This document shows positions 6,320 through 13,553 of a stretch of 16,546 nucleotides of DNA, piece by piece; position 1 is the stretch's first letter, and each line of letters opens with the position of its first letter. A program made the translations under genes and the position numbers. The stretch covers positions 1-16,546 of the forward strand of contig SKQJ01000356.1 in the NCBI GenBank assembly GCA_007119075.1. Direction: 5' to 3'. The notes under the pieces are model-generated. The model ran no database searches, was not told the origin of the DNA, and saw only the letters and a program-made list of their open reading frames with translations. Origin of the DNA: Bacteroidales bacterium. GTDB lineage: Bacteria > Bacteroidota > Bacteroidia > Bacteroidales > PUMT01.

Positions 6320-7873
6320 ATGGGCGATAAAATATTCAATAAGCAGTGCGGGACTTTAACAATAACAATGCTCCCTGCCTGCTGGTTGCTGTTAATTTTG
6401 TTTTCCGGCGGGGGGCTCTCAGCACAAGATCAGGACCGCATCCGGGCCTGGCCGGGAAACCCGCACTACCTGGCGTGGGGCGATACTCCTGTTTTTCTGC
6501 TGGGTGCTGCAAATTACCATAGCTGGACGCCGATAAGCCGCCCCGGTGAGGCAAATTTCAGGGAACAGCTTGACCGGCTGGCCGGCGTCATCAATGACAT
6601 CGGAAGCCCCCATGTCATGGGACTGGCCCGATGCCTGCCCTATGACCCCATGAATCAGATGCATGACGGTATGGTTTCCAGGGTGCTGCAGCCATGGGTC
6701 AGGCTGGATGACGGCCGTTATGATCTTGAAGGGTTTGAACCTGAATGGGAAGCGCGGCTGAAAGAATATCTTGATCTTGCCCTGGCTCTCAGGATCATCG
6801 TTTCACTGGAAATATGGGATGACTGGTCGATCACCCGGGGCATGGGAGGCGAATGGGATCCCGGACCGGAAGCGGCATGGAATGCCCACCCCTTCAATCC
6901 CCGCAACAACATTAACTACGGCTCCGATGTTTTGCCTGATACTACCAGGGCATGCGAAGCATGGTTCTATCAGACCGTCACCTCTCATTCCGGCAACAGG
7001 CAGGTCCTGGAGCTCCAGAAACTTTATGTCAGCCATTTGCTTGGCATCATATCAGAATATCCCAATATAATAATAAACATCTCAAACGAGAGCCGTGCAA
7101 CCCTGGAATGGAGCAGGTTCTGGGCTGAGTACACCGGACAGCGGATACCTGCGGGGATGATGATCGGCGATATGCCGTCGACAAACCGCAGGGACGGCGG
7201 CGGCGAATGTGAAGAAAACTTTAATCCGGCCACATTGGCCTCCGACCAGCATTATCAGTTTGTGGATATTGCCCAGGCCGTATCCAGGCATGAATTCACT
7301 GAGCCTTTCCAGCAGGCCATCGAAGGGGGAAAGCGAATACTCGGATACCGTGAAGCTATGGCCGGTGCCGGCACAGAGCGGCCGCTGATAGTATCGAAGG
7401 ACTATAGCAGCGGACCGGAGGCAGGCGATATGATACTCTGGAGCAGGTTTGTGGCAGGCGCCGCTGCTGCGAGATTTCACAGGCCCCTGGGCAGCGATCC
7501 GGGAACGGTGATCGACTTCCAGCATGAAGCCGTCAGGATTCTCGGGCGGTTCATTGCAGGTGTTCCGTTCTGGCAAATGAGCCCGGGGGCGGACCTTATA
7601 AGCAGCATGCCTGAAGGCACCGGGGCAAATATCCTTTCCGATCCAGGCCTTCACTACATTGTGCAGCTGGTCGGCGGAGAGGAAAATGGAAGACTGATCC
7701 TGAACCTTCCCCCCGGCACCTGGTCGGTGCAGTGGATAGATCCCTCCACGGGCGGGGAACTGGCAGCCGGCGAACTAAACGCTGATGCTCCTGAACAGGA
7801 GCTTATAATCCCCGTATCGGGCAATCATCGTATCATCAACCTCAAAAGAAAGTCTGATCCGGGGTCCCGGTAG
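6320..7873 (+). CDS. Secreted glycoside-hydrolase-like TIM-barrel protein with C-terminal beta domain
   Basis: A 517-residue protein. Residues 1-35 look like a signal peptide: positive N-terminus, a hydrophobic core around LPACWLLLILF, and probable cleavage after GLSA. The mature protein begins in the style of DUF4038-like hydrolases (NPHYLAWGDTPVFLLGAANYHSW, ~47-69). Barrel-like segments follow: RIIVSLEIWDDW (~158-169) and IIINISNES (~250-258). Asn256-Glu257 fits the acid/base 'NE' of clan GH-A. The equivalent late strand reads PLIVSKDYS (~355-363), so a clear Glu nucleophile is not seen; Asp361 is the nearest candidate. The last ~75 residues (HYIVQLVG...LNLPPGTWSVQWIDPSTGG) resemble the small beta domain that often follows such barrels. 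Likely an exported carbohydrate-active enzyme; I cannot assign the substrate or family number. The gene is convergent with the exonuclease gene. Confidence 0.7.
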   Translation: MGDKIFNKQCGTLTITMLPACWLLLILFSGGGLSAQDQDRIRAWPGNPHYLAWGDTPVFLLGAANYHSWTPISRPGEANFREQLDRLAGVINDIGSPHVMGLARCLPYDPMNQMHDGMVSRVLQPWVRLDDGRYDLEGFEPEWEARLKEYLDLALALRIIVSLEIWDDWSITRGMGGEWDPGPEAAWNAHPFNPRNNINYGSDVLPDTTRACEAWFYQTVTSHSGNRQVLELQKLYVSHLLGIISEYPNIIINISNESRATLEWSRFWAEYTGQRIPAGMMIGDMPSTNRRDGGGECEENFNPATLASDQHYQFVDIAQAVSRHEFTEPFQQAIEGGKRILGYREAMAGAGTERPLIVSKDYSSGPEAGDMILWSRFVAGAAAARFHRPLGSDPGTVIDFQHEAVRILGRFIAGVPFWQMSPGADLISSMPEGTGANILSDPGLHYIVQLVGGEENGRLILNLPPGTWSVQWIDPSTGGELAAGELNADAPEQELIIPVSGNHRIINLKRKSDPGSR

Positions 7874-7912
7874 AAGGCCTGTCTCCGGAACTCCGGCTGG
7901 TGAAACCGGCAA

Positions 7913-8506
7913 TCAGCTTGTCGCGGTGAGCCTGCGATATATCTCGTAACAAACCCAGGCATCGGTTGCAGCGTATACCAGCTGTGCTTCGGTTAGCACC
8001 TGCCTCTCCCAGTTGGTCACCTGCTGGGCCTTTGATATCTGAATGCCCATTACAATGCCTGCCATTTTCCGGAGGCCGCTGTCGCGGATATTATGTTCCT
8101 TGACCAGTTCCTGCAATTCCACAAATCCGGCCGGATTGAAGCGGGCCAGCCTTTGAAGCGACCGTATATCATCCCTTATGGCTGCACCGGCCTTGATAAT
8201 TCCAGGGTTGGCCATAAGTGAGACCAGGGAAGGGGGGAGCCCTGTTTTGTTCAGCCGGAAAATGAACGCCTTTTCTTCGGTGGCAAACTGCAGCAGGGCA
8301 ACCTCGTTGATCACACCTTTTCTGAAGGCAGGCCGGGTTTCGGTATCAAAACCAAGTATATCATAACCACTCAGTGTTTTAGCCACTCCGGGCACATGTT
8401 TCGGGTCTTCAACGACGATTATTTCACCGGAAAAAGAAGAAAGGGGCAAAGCCAGTATTTCTTCTTTGGTGATAGCCTTTTCGAATGAATTAATTCTCTT
8501 CCTCAT
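7913..8506 (-). CDS. DEDDy 3'-5' exonuclease domain protein (RNase D-like)
   Basis: From the ATG at 8506 this is a 197-residue single-domain protein of the DEDDy exonuclease superfamily. Exo I is FDTETRP (Asp54, Glu56). Exo II is GAAIRDDIRSLQ (Asp112/113). Exo III is YAATDAW (Tyr178, Asp182). The protein lacks HRDC domains, unlike full RNase D, and matches the short '3'-5' exonuclease' proteins common in Bacteroidota. It probably trims RNA or DNA 3' ends with two metal ions. A longer frame reaches 8623, but that would overlap the upstream gene by 134 nt and add a non-conserved basic N-terminus. The ATG at 8506 gives a 17-nt overlap (8490-8506) with the DUF5063 gene, typical of translational coupling. 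Confidence 0.88.
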   Translation of the reverse strand: MRKRINSFEKAITKEEILALPLSSFSGEIIVVEDPKHVPGVAKTLSGYDILGFDTETRPAFRKGVINEVALLQFATEEKAFIFRLNKTGLPPSLVSLMANPGIIKAGAAIRDDIRSLQRLARFNPAGFVELQELVKEHNIRDSGLRKMAGIVMGIQISKAQQVTNWERQVLTEAQLVYAATDAWVCYEIYRRLTATS

Positions 8507-9131
8507 CCCAGTTTTTTTTCCTCCTGGTAAAGATCCAGTTTTCGGTGTCACGGCGTGGCAATTCATCACCCTTTTGAGTGTCTTTTCCCTCATCTTCGTC
8601 TTCCCCGAGATCCTCACCGCCATGGAGCAGGTTATGCAGGGCCCTCAGAGAGTTAAGAAGCTTCTGTCCCCATCCCTGTTCAAAATGCTGCGTGCATTCC
8701 CATAGGGCATCGTTCATCAGCTCGACGGTCCCCATCCGGTAAAGCATTACAAAATCCCTGAGGTCCTGGTATATGTCGGCAAGATTTTCGGCAATGCTCC
8801 CTCCTACCAGGTCTTCGGTATCTTTAACAACGGGATCGAATACCTCGGGGTAATCGTTAAATCTGCCAAGCTTATCAAGTATGGCATCATGAACGGCATG
8901 CCAGTCTTCTTCGGAAACAAATTTTTCGGCAGCTTCATCAAGCAGCGGTCCGGTCCGCGGAAGCAAGGCAGCCTTATAGTAAAGCAGGGGGAGTATCTTC
9001 CTTGTCTTATCAACAAAATCGGGCCTGGAAAAACCTGATGCCTGCTCCAGGAAGCTGCACAATTCATTGGCCACCGCCACAAATTCAATTACCTGGCCGG
9101 AATAAACCAGGGCCTCCTTTTCATTATTCAT
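8490..9131 (-). CDS. DUF5063 domain-containing protein
   Basis: A 213-residue mostly helical soluble protein. Segments such as FVAVANELCSFLE, LPLLYYKAALLP, DIYQDLRDFVMLYRMGT and ALWECTQHFEQGWGQKLLNSLRALHNLL fit the Bacteroidota family DUF5063. The tail from about residue 172 is highly charged (EDLGEDEDEGKD, then basic RRKK, then DEEEN) and probably disordered. Function is unknown. The coupled overlap with the exonuclease gene suggests a regulator or partner of that nuclease. Start: a TTG at 9146 would extend the frame by five codons, but it lies only 7 nt past the -7 box at 9160-9153, at or before the expected transcription start. The ATG at 9131 is therefore preferred. Confidence 0.8.
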   Translation of the reverse strand: MNNEKEALVYSGQVIEFVAVANELCSFLEQASGFSRPDFVDKTRKILPLLYYKAALLPRTGPLLDEAAEKFVSEEDWHAVHDAILDKLGRFNDYPEVFDPVVKDTEDLVGGSIAENLADIYQDLRDFVMLYRMGTVELMNDALWECTQHFEQGWGQKLLNSLRALHNLLHGGEDLGEDEDEGKDTQKGDELPRRDTENWIFTRRKKNWDEEEN

Positions 9132-9152
9132 AATCAGCTTATTCAACGGTCA

Positions 9153-9160
9153 CAAAAATA
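9153..9160 (-). promoter_or_regulatory. -7 box for the DUF5063/exonuclease operon
   Basis: The minus strand reads TATTTTTG, an exact TAnnTTTG, with predicted initiation near 9146 and a leader of about 15 nt before the ATG at 9131. A TTG at 9187-9185 is a possible -33 element, at slightly long spacing. Confidence 0.5.
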
Positions 9161-9233
9161 ATAAAAAACTTGCCAACTATTAAACAATGCTGCGAAAACA
9201 CTGAAAACCACTACATGAGTGCTCAATGCGATC

Positions 9234-9256
9234 CTGTCATGCACTCCCAATGCATG
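9234..9256. repeat. 23-bp dyad element, copy 1
   Basis: CTGTCATGCAC-T-CCCAATGCATG. It contains the inverted arms CATGCA (9238-9243) and TGCATG (9251-9256) around a 7-nt spacer. It is 22/23 identical to the copy at 9316-9338. Located between the kinase gene and the DUF5063 promoter. Confidence 0.85.
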
Positions 9257-9315
9257 CAAAATGGGACCAGAAAGCTTTTCAAAACGGATTTGGAGCTCTG
9301 ACCGGCATGTGGAAA

Positions 9316-9338
9316 CTGTCATGCACGCCCAATGCATG
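9316..9338. repeat. 23-bp dyad element, copy 2
   Basis: CTGTCATGCAC-G-CCCAATGCATG, differing from copy 1 at one spacer base and starting 82 bp after it. It overlaps the left arm of a larger inverted repeat: AAACTGTC at 9313-9320 pairs with GACAGTTT at 9349-9356. This stretch could fold as a branched or bulged hairpin about 45 nt after the kinase stop codon and may mark the 3' end of that transcript. Confidence 0.85.
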
Positions 9339-9400
9339 AAGAAGAAGCGACAGTTTTTCCTTCCGGATGAGCGATCAGGTCCGGCTTAAGCAATCTTTGA

Positions 9401-11317
9401 TCAGATTTTTGTACCGGAGGTTGAAGGCAGAGATAGATATTTTTCAAGCATGCCGAAAAGTTTGGCCTGGCTTACAGGTTTGGTAAGGTACCCTGCAAAA
9501 CCAGCCTGTCGGAAGCTCCTGATATCTTCGGGCATCGCGTAGGCCGTCTGGGCAATAAAGGGTATTTTATTTTCCCGTGGCTTCAGTTCCTTAAGCACTT
9601 CATAGCCGTTCATCTCAGGCATCTGAATATCAAGCAGAACCAGATCGACCTGATGCTTCTGAAATTCTTCCAGGGCTTCCCTGCCGTCCCTGGCTATAAA
9701 AAGGGTGGCACCTGTTTTTTTTAGCTGGTAAACCAGCATCTCAAGAGAGAAAACATCATCTTCTGCAATAAGTATTCTTTTGCCGCTGAGCTGAGGAATG
9801 CCTCTGTTTTGATGAGCCTTTGCTTTCCGCTTGCCCGGCTTCGCCCTGGGTATCCCATCCAGGGGAATTGTAAACCGGAATGTCGAGCCCTGACCCTCAT
9901 CCGATTCAAGCCAGATATTTCCTCCCAGCATTTCAACATACGATTTCGACAGGGACAGACCCAGTCCGACTCCCTGGAATGCCCTGAAATCTTCAATGTC
10001 GGCCTGTTCAAAGCGGTTGAATATTGCTGCCTGCTTGTTCTTCGGCACTCCTATGCCCGTATCTGTCACAAAGAATTCCAGGCAATTTTCCTTTTTGTTG
10101 CAACCAAAGTCAATTTGCCCCCTGTCGGTGAACTTCACGGCATTTTTGATAAGATTGGTCAGGATGGAATTCAGTTTGGCACGATCGGTATTCACAATTG
10201 AAAAATTATCGGGCACACCGTTTTTCAATCCCATCTCAAGGCCTTTTTTCCGGATCTCGGGAAGAAAAAAATGATAAAGGTTTTCAAGCTGATCACGAAT
10301 ATCGGTTTCAGACAGATGCACTTTTACCTGTCCGGTCTCAATTTTTGATATATCTATCAAATCATTGACCGTGTCAAGCATTCTCTTTCCGCTGTTCTCA
10401 ATTACGTCGTAAAATTTCAGCTGATTCTTGCGCGATAGCCCGGGATCCTTGAGTATTTCGGCAAAACCCATTATTCCGTTCATGGGCGTGCGTATCTCGT
10501 GACTGATGTTGGCAAGGAACGCCGTTTTAAGCCGGTTGCTTTCTTCCGCCTTTTCCTTGGCTTCCAGAAGCTGCTCAACCATTTTTTTGCTTTCGGTAAT
10601 ATCCTCCATTACCGAAACAAAGTTGGTCACCTCTCCCCTGGAATTCTGTATCGGAGAAATAACCGCGTGATTCCAGTAGTATTCGCCGCATTTCTTTTTG
10701 TTTCTGAATTCACCCCTCCAGTCTTTCCCGGAAAGTATGGTGTTCCAGAGGTCCTGATAAAAATCCATCGAATGAAAGCCGGATTTTAGCATTTTAAGGC
10801 TCTTTCCCCGAATTTCGTCCATCGTGTAGCCGGATGTTGTTTCAAAGACAGGATTAACATATTCGATTTTCCCCTGAATGTCGGTTATGACAATCGAGAC
10901 AGGGCTTTGTTCGACCGAGCGGCTCAGAAGCTTCAGCTGCCTTTCCGCCGCATCCTCAGCTTCCTTGCGGGAAGTGATATCACGCATAAAAAGAAGGCCG
11001 CCGCTTTTCCCGTTATAATCTATGGCCTCGCCCTTGCTTTCAACCCAGAATTCCTCCCCGTTCCGTCCGAATATCTTATATTCCATTGATTCAACCGGCT
11101 TGCGGTCCGTATTGAGCCTGACGATCCTCCTGAGGACTATTTTCCGGTAATCCGGATGTACGCGGTCGATCAGCGGTGTGCCTTCCACTTCGCCCGGTGT
11201 CTTTATTCCGAACAATCTGCATCCTGCCGGATTGATCCATGCAAATTTGCCTTCGGTCTGTATGATTATGGGGTCCGGAGCTCCTTCAACGATTTTTCCG
11301 AGTGTTGTACTATCCAT
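9401..11317 (-). CDS. Soluble PAS-PAS hybrid histidine kinase with C-terminal receiver
   Basis: A 638-residue protein with no membrane segment, so probably cytoplasmic. Order: PAS 1 (~5-115), PAS 2 with PAC motif (~132-245), a short coiled-coil linker (VEQLLEAKEKAEESNRLK), HisKA with phospho-acceptor His273 (ISHEIRTPMNGI), HATPase with Asn392 (N box), DTGIG (419-423, G1) and GVGLGLSLSK (449-458, G2). A receiver follows (~513-630) with acidic pocket Glu519/Asp520/Asp521, phospho-acceptor Asp563 (LLDIQMPEMNGYE), Thr591 and Lys613. All catalytic residues are present. The PAS ligand or cofactor cannot be deduced. No response regulator with a DNA-binding domain and no HPt protein is adjacent, so phosphate would pass to an unlinked partner. 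It has its own promoter upstream. Confidence 0.95.
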   Translation of the reverse strand: MDSTTLGKIVEGAPDPIIIQTEGKFAWINPAGCRLFGIKTPGEVEGTPLIDRVHPDYRKIVLRRIVRLNTDRKPVESMEYKIFGRNGEEFWVESKGEAIDYNGKSGGLLFMRDITSRKEAEDAAERQLKLLSRSVEQSPVSIVITDIQGKIEYVNPVFETTSGYTMDEIRGKSLKMLKSGFHSMDFYQDLWNTILSGKDWRGEFRNKKKCGEYYWNHAVISPIQNSRGEVTNFVSVMEDITESKKMVEQLLEAKEKAEESNRLKTAFLANISHEIRTPMNGIMGFAEILKDPGLSRKNQLKFYDVIENSGKRMLDTVNDLIDISKIETGQVKVHLSETDIRDQLENLYHFFLPEIRKKGLEMGLKNGVPDNFSIVNTDRAKLNSILTNLIKNAVKFTDRGQIDFGCNKKENCLEFFVTDTGIGVPKNKQAAIFNRFEQADIEDFRAFQGVGLGLSLSKSYVEMLGGNIWLESDEGQGSTFRFTIPLDGIPRAKPGKRKAKAHQNRGIPQLSGKRILIAEDDVFSLEMLVYQLKKTGATLFIARDGREALEEFQKHQVDLVLLDIQMPEMNGYEVLKELKPRENKIPFIAQTAYAMPEDIRSFRQAGFAGYLTKPVSQAKLFGMLEKYLSLPSTSGTKI

Positions 11318-11358
11318 GATCAGGCCAGGGCATTACGGTTTCTGGTGCGACGTTTCTG

Positions 11359-11389
11359 CAAAGTTAACAAGTTACTCAGGGAAGTCCAA
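11359..11389 (-). promoter_or_regulatory. Bacteroidota promoter of the hybrid kinase
   Basis: On the minus strand TTG (11389-11387) is followed after 20 nt by TAACTTTG (11366-11359), an exact TAnnTTTG. Initiation would be near 11353, about 36 nt before the kinase ATG. Confidence 0.6.
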
Positions 11390-11429
11390 TTATCAGGCTA
11401 TTATAATCATATTTATTGAAGACGATCCG

Positions 11430-11462
11430 GGAAGCAAAAAGGTTGGAACCGCGGGAACGGTT
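11430..11462 (-). terminator. Possible recQ terminator
   Basis: On the minus strand, about 50 nt after the recQ stop, AACCG-(6)-CGGTT (11462-11447) is followed within a few bases by a T5 run (11435-11431). U-rich sequence precedes it. It lies just before the kinase promoter, a sensible place to stop recQ transcripts, but the stem is short. Confidence 0.35.
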
Positions 11463-11510
11463 TTATCAAAAAAATGAAAAAAACACCTGAACATGCCTGG
11501 CGGGGCCTGA

Positions 11511-13424
11511 TCAGTTTTTCCATTTGACTATATTGCCGGGCCCCTGCACGAGAACTGAATTGTCAAGGAGAAAGCGTATAACCTTCAAAACCTTGTCCGG
11601 CGGGAATTCCAGAAGCCCTACCAGTTCATCGGGCTGTGTATTTCCGTGCTTTACAGCTTCTTTGATATTTCCCGATATAAGGTCAAACTCATACCGGCTC
11701 AATCCCGACTCGTCCTTTTTCCTGCATAAATCGCAATGACCGCATCTTGCTGCGTCTTTTTCCCCGAAATAGCCGAGCAAATAGACGCTGCGGCATCGTA
11801 TGCCGGAATTTACATAGGAATATACCGAATTCAGCTTTGATATATAATGTTCTTTCCTGGAATTTATTGAGGCAGATGAAATAAACAGTGAATTATGGTC
11901 GAGCCGTTCGGTATTCATTATTATGAGCGGTGACTTCCTCCGGGGGATATAGCTGATGATCTTCAGCCTGCCAAGCCTTATCAGGTACTGACAGACAATC
12001 TCACGGGAGGTCCCGGCCCGCCTTGACAGGAACTCCTCGTCGATGGGAACAAAACCCGAAAAAACACCTGAATAGGTCCGCAAAAGCAGCTTGATGAACC
12101 CGTCAAAGTCCGCATTGGCGACCTGGAACCGGTACAGGTCGTCGCGGCCAACTTTAAAATGGATCCTGGAGGGGTTATTGATCTCATCCGTCAGCTCCAG
12201 GTATCCTTCCGTCTCAAGCGATTTGAGACTGTAGTAAGCATGTGTGGCATTGAAGCCATAACGGGAGGCAAAATCTGTTATATTGAAATCCAGTATCGCC
12301 CCCTTGCCTCCCCCGAAAGGGATCTGGAAATAGCTTCCCAGGGCATGGTAAACCTTCCTGATCATTTCAGGATCGGGAAATTTTACCGGCACTCTCTTGT
12401 CTGCATTAGCCCTGTCGGAATCATTGAAGAACAAAACGGCAAAGGAGACCCTGCCGTCCCTGCCTGCCCTGCCGGCTTCCTGGAAATATGACTCAAGGGT
12501 ATCGGGAATGTCAAAATGGATGACAAACCTGACGTCTGCCTTGTCTATGCCCATGCCAAAGGCATTGGTTGCGACTATCACACGCGTTTTGCCCTTCATC
12601 CATTCGTTTTGCCTGAGCGACCTTGTTTCCGATCCAAGTCCCGCATGATAGTAATCGGCACTTATGCCCTTGCCGGAAAGGAATTTTGCGATTTCGAAAG
12701 TTTTTCTGCGGTTCCTGGCATAAACAATCCCGCTGCCGGGAATTTTTTCTGTTATTTCAAGCAATCTCCTGTGTTTGTCTTCGGTGATCTCAACCTGGTA
12801 ATGAAGGTTCTTTCTTTCAAAGCTGGTCCTTATTACATTGGGTGATGAAAAAAGAAGCTTTTTTTGAATGTCATCGACAACATCGCCGGTCGCGGTAGCA
12901 GTCAGAGCAAGAACAGGCACACCGGGCAGGATCTCCCTCATTTCTGCGATTTTCAGGTAAGCCGGCCTGAAATCGTACCCCCACTGTGATATGCAGTGAG
13001 CTTCATCGACGGCTATCAGGTTTACCTTCATCTTCTTTAACCGCTCCCTGAATAACTGCGACGCGAGCCTTTCAGGAGAAACATAAAGAAATTTGTAATC
13101 GCCGTACACACAGTTATCGAGCGCAACATCAATTTCTCCCCTGGTCATGCCGGAGAAAACCGCCTGTGCCTTTATTCCCCTTTTCAACAGATTCTCCACC
13201 TGATCTTTCATCAGGGCTATCAGGGGCGTTACCACAATGCATATACCTTCCTCCGCAAGAGCTGTGACCTGGAATGTGAGCGATTTGCCTCCGCCGGTCG
13301 GCATCAGTGCAAGCGTATCCCTGCCTTCGGCAACCGAACCGATGATTTCCTCCTGTATGGGCCTGAACCCCGAAAACCCCCAGTAACGGGCCAGTATCTG
13401 ACTGTATTTGGCTGAGTTATCCAC
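11511..13424 (-). CDS. recQ: RecQ family ATP-dependent DNA helicase
   Basis: A 637-residue SF2 3'-5' helicase. Motif 0 is GFSGFRPIQEEII. Walker A is MPTGGGKS (Lys47) and the Walker B region is VDEAHCISQWGYDFRP (139-154, DEAH). TATATG is motif III, and motif VI is the Arg-rich QEAGRAGRDGR. The zinc site Cys544, Cys561, Cys564, Cys567 has the C-x16-C-x2-C-x2-C spacing of E. coli RecQ. Here it lies after a ~165-residue insertion of winged-helix-like sequence rather than directly behind the helicase core. No HRDC domain is seen; a short helical/winged segment ends the protein. The start is GTG (13424-13422): an in-frame TAA lies four codons upstream, and the family N-terminus begins here. Role: DNA unwinding in recombination and repair. 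Divergent from guaB. Confidence 0.95.
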   Translation of the reverse strand: MDNSAKYSQILARYWGFSGFRPIQEEIIGSVAEGRDTLALMPTGGGKSLTFQVTALAEEGICIVVTPLIALMKDQVENLLKRGIKAQAVFSGMTRGEIDVALDNCVYGDYKFLYVSPERLASQLFRERLKKMKVNLIAVDEAHCISQWGYDFRPAYLKIAEMREILPGVPVLALTATATGDVVDDIQKKLLFSSPNVIRTSFERKNLHYQVEITEDKHRRLLEITEKIPGSGIVYARNRRKTFEIAKFLSGKGISADYYHAGLGSETRSLRQNEWMKGKTRVIVATNAFGMGIDKADVRFVIHFDIPDTLESYFQEAGRAGRDGRVSFAVLFFNDSDRANADKRVPVKFPDPEMIRKVYHALGSYFQIPFGGGKGAILDFNITDFASRYGFNATHAYYSLKSLETEGYLELTDEINNPSRIHFKVGRDDLYRFQVANADFDGFIKLLLRTYSGVFSGFVPIDEEFLSRRAGTSREIVCQYLIRLGRLKIISYIPRRKSPLIIMNTERLDHNSLFISSASINSRKEHYISKLNSVYSYVNSGIRCRSVYLLGYFGEKDAARCGHCDLCRKKDESGLSRYEFDLISGNIKEAVKHGNTQPDELVGLLEFPPDKVLKVIRFLLDNSVLVQGPGNIVKWKN

Positions 13425-13513
13425 CGCTAATATTTAGACTGCCAGGGAATTGCGTAAGCCGCCGGCTGTCTGCCAAAAAAACGTAAATTTTATATGCATC
13501 AACTTATTTTTCG

Positions 13514-13521
13514 TAACTTAG
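13514..13521 (+). promoter_or_regulatory. Candidate guaB -7 region
   Basis: TAACTTAG resembles TAnnTTTG with two mismatches. It lies about 33 nt before the guaB ATG, with a TTTT stretch about 22 nt upstream that could act as the -33 element. Alternative near matches (TATTTTTC just upstream) exist, so the exact box is uncertain. Confidence 0.3.
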
Positions 13522-13553
13522 CGCAATTTAAAAATAATTAAAATTAGCACATA

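Noticed and set aside
7082..7654. 190-residue minus-strand ORF inside the hydrolase-like gene
   Set aside because: It is a shadow of the plus-strand gene, which has a signal peptide and domain-like sequence.
8507..8623. Upstream extension of the exonuclease gene to 8623
   Set aside because: It would overlap the DUF5063 gene by 134 nt and adds a basic, low-complexity N-terminus; the ATG at 8506 gives a normal short overlap.
9132..9146. TTG start for the DUF5063 gene at 9146
   Set aside because: It lies only 7 nt past an exact -7 promoter box, at or before the expected transcript start; the ATG at 9131 fits better.
9143..9337. 64-residue minus-strand ORF between kinase and DUF5063
   Set aside because: It exists because the two 23-bp dyad copies are read in frame; the sequence has no coding features and runs into the DUF5063 promoter.
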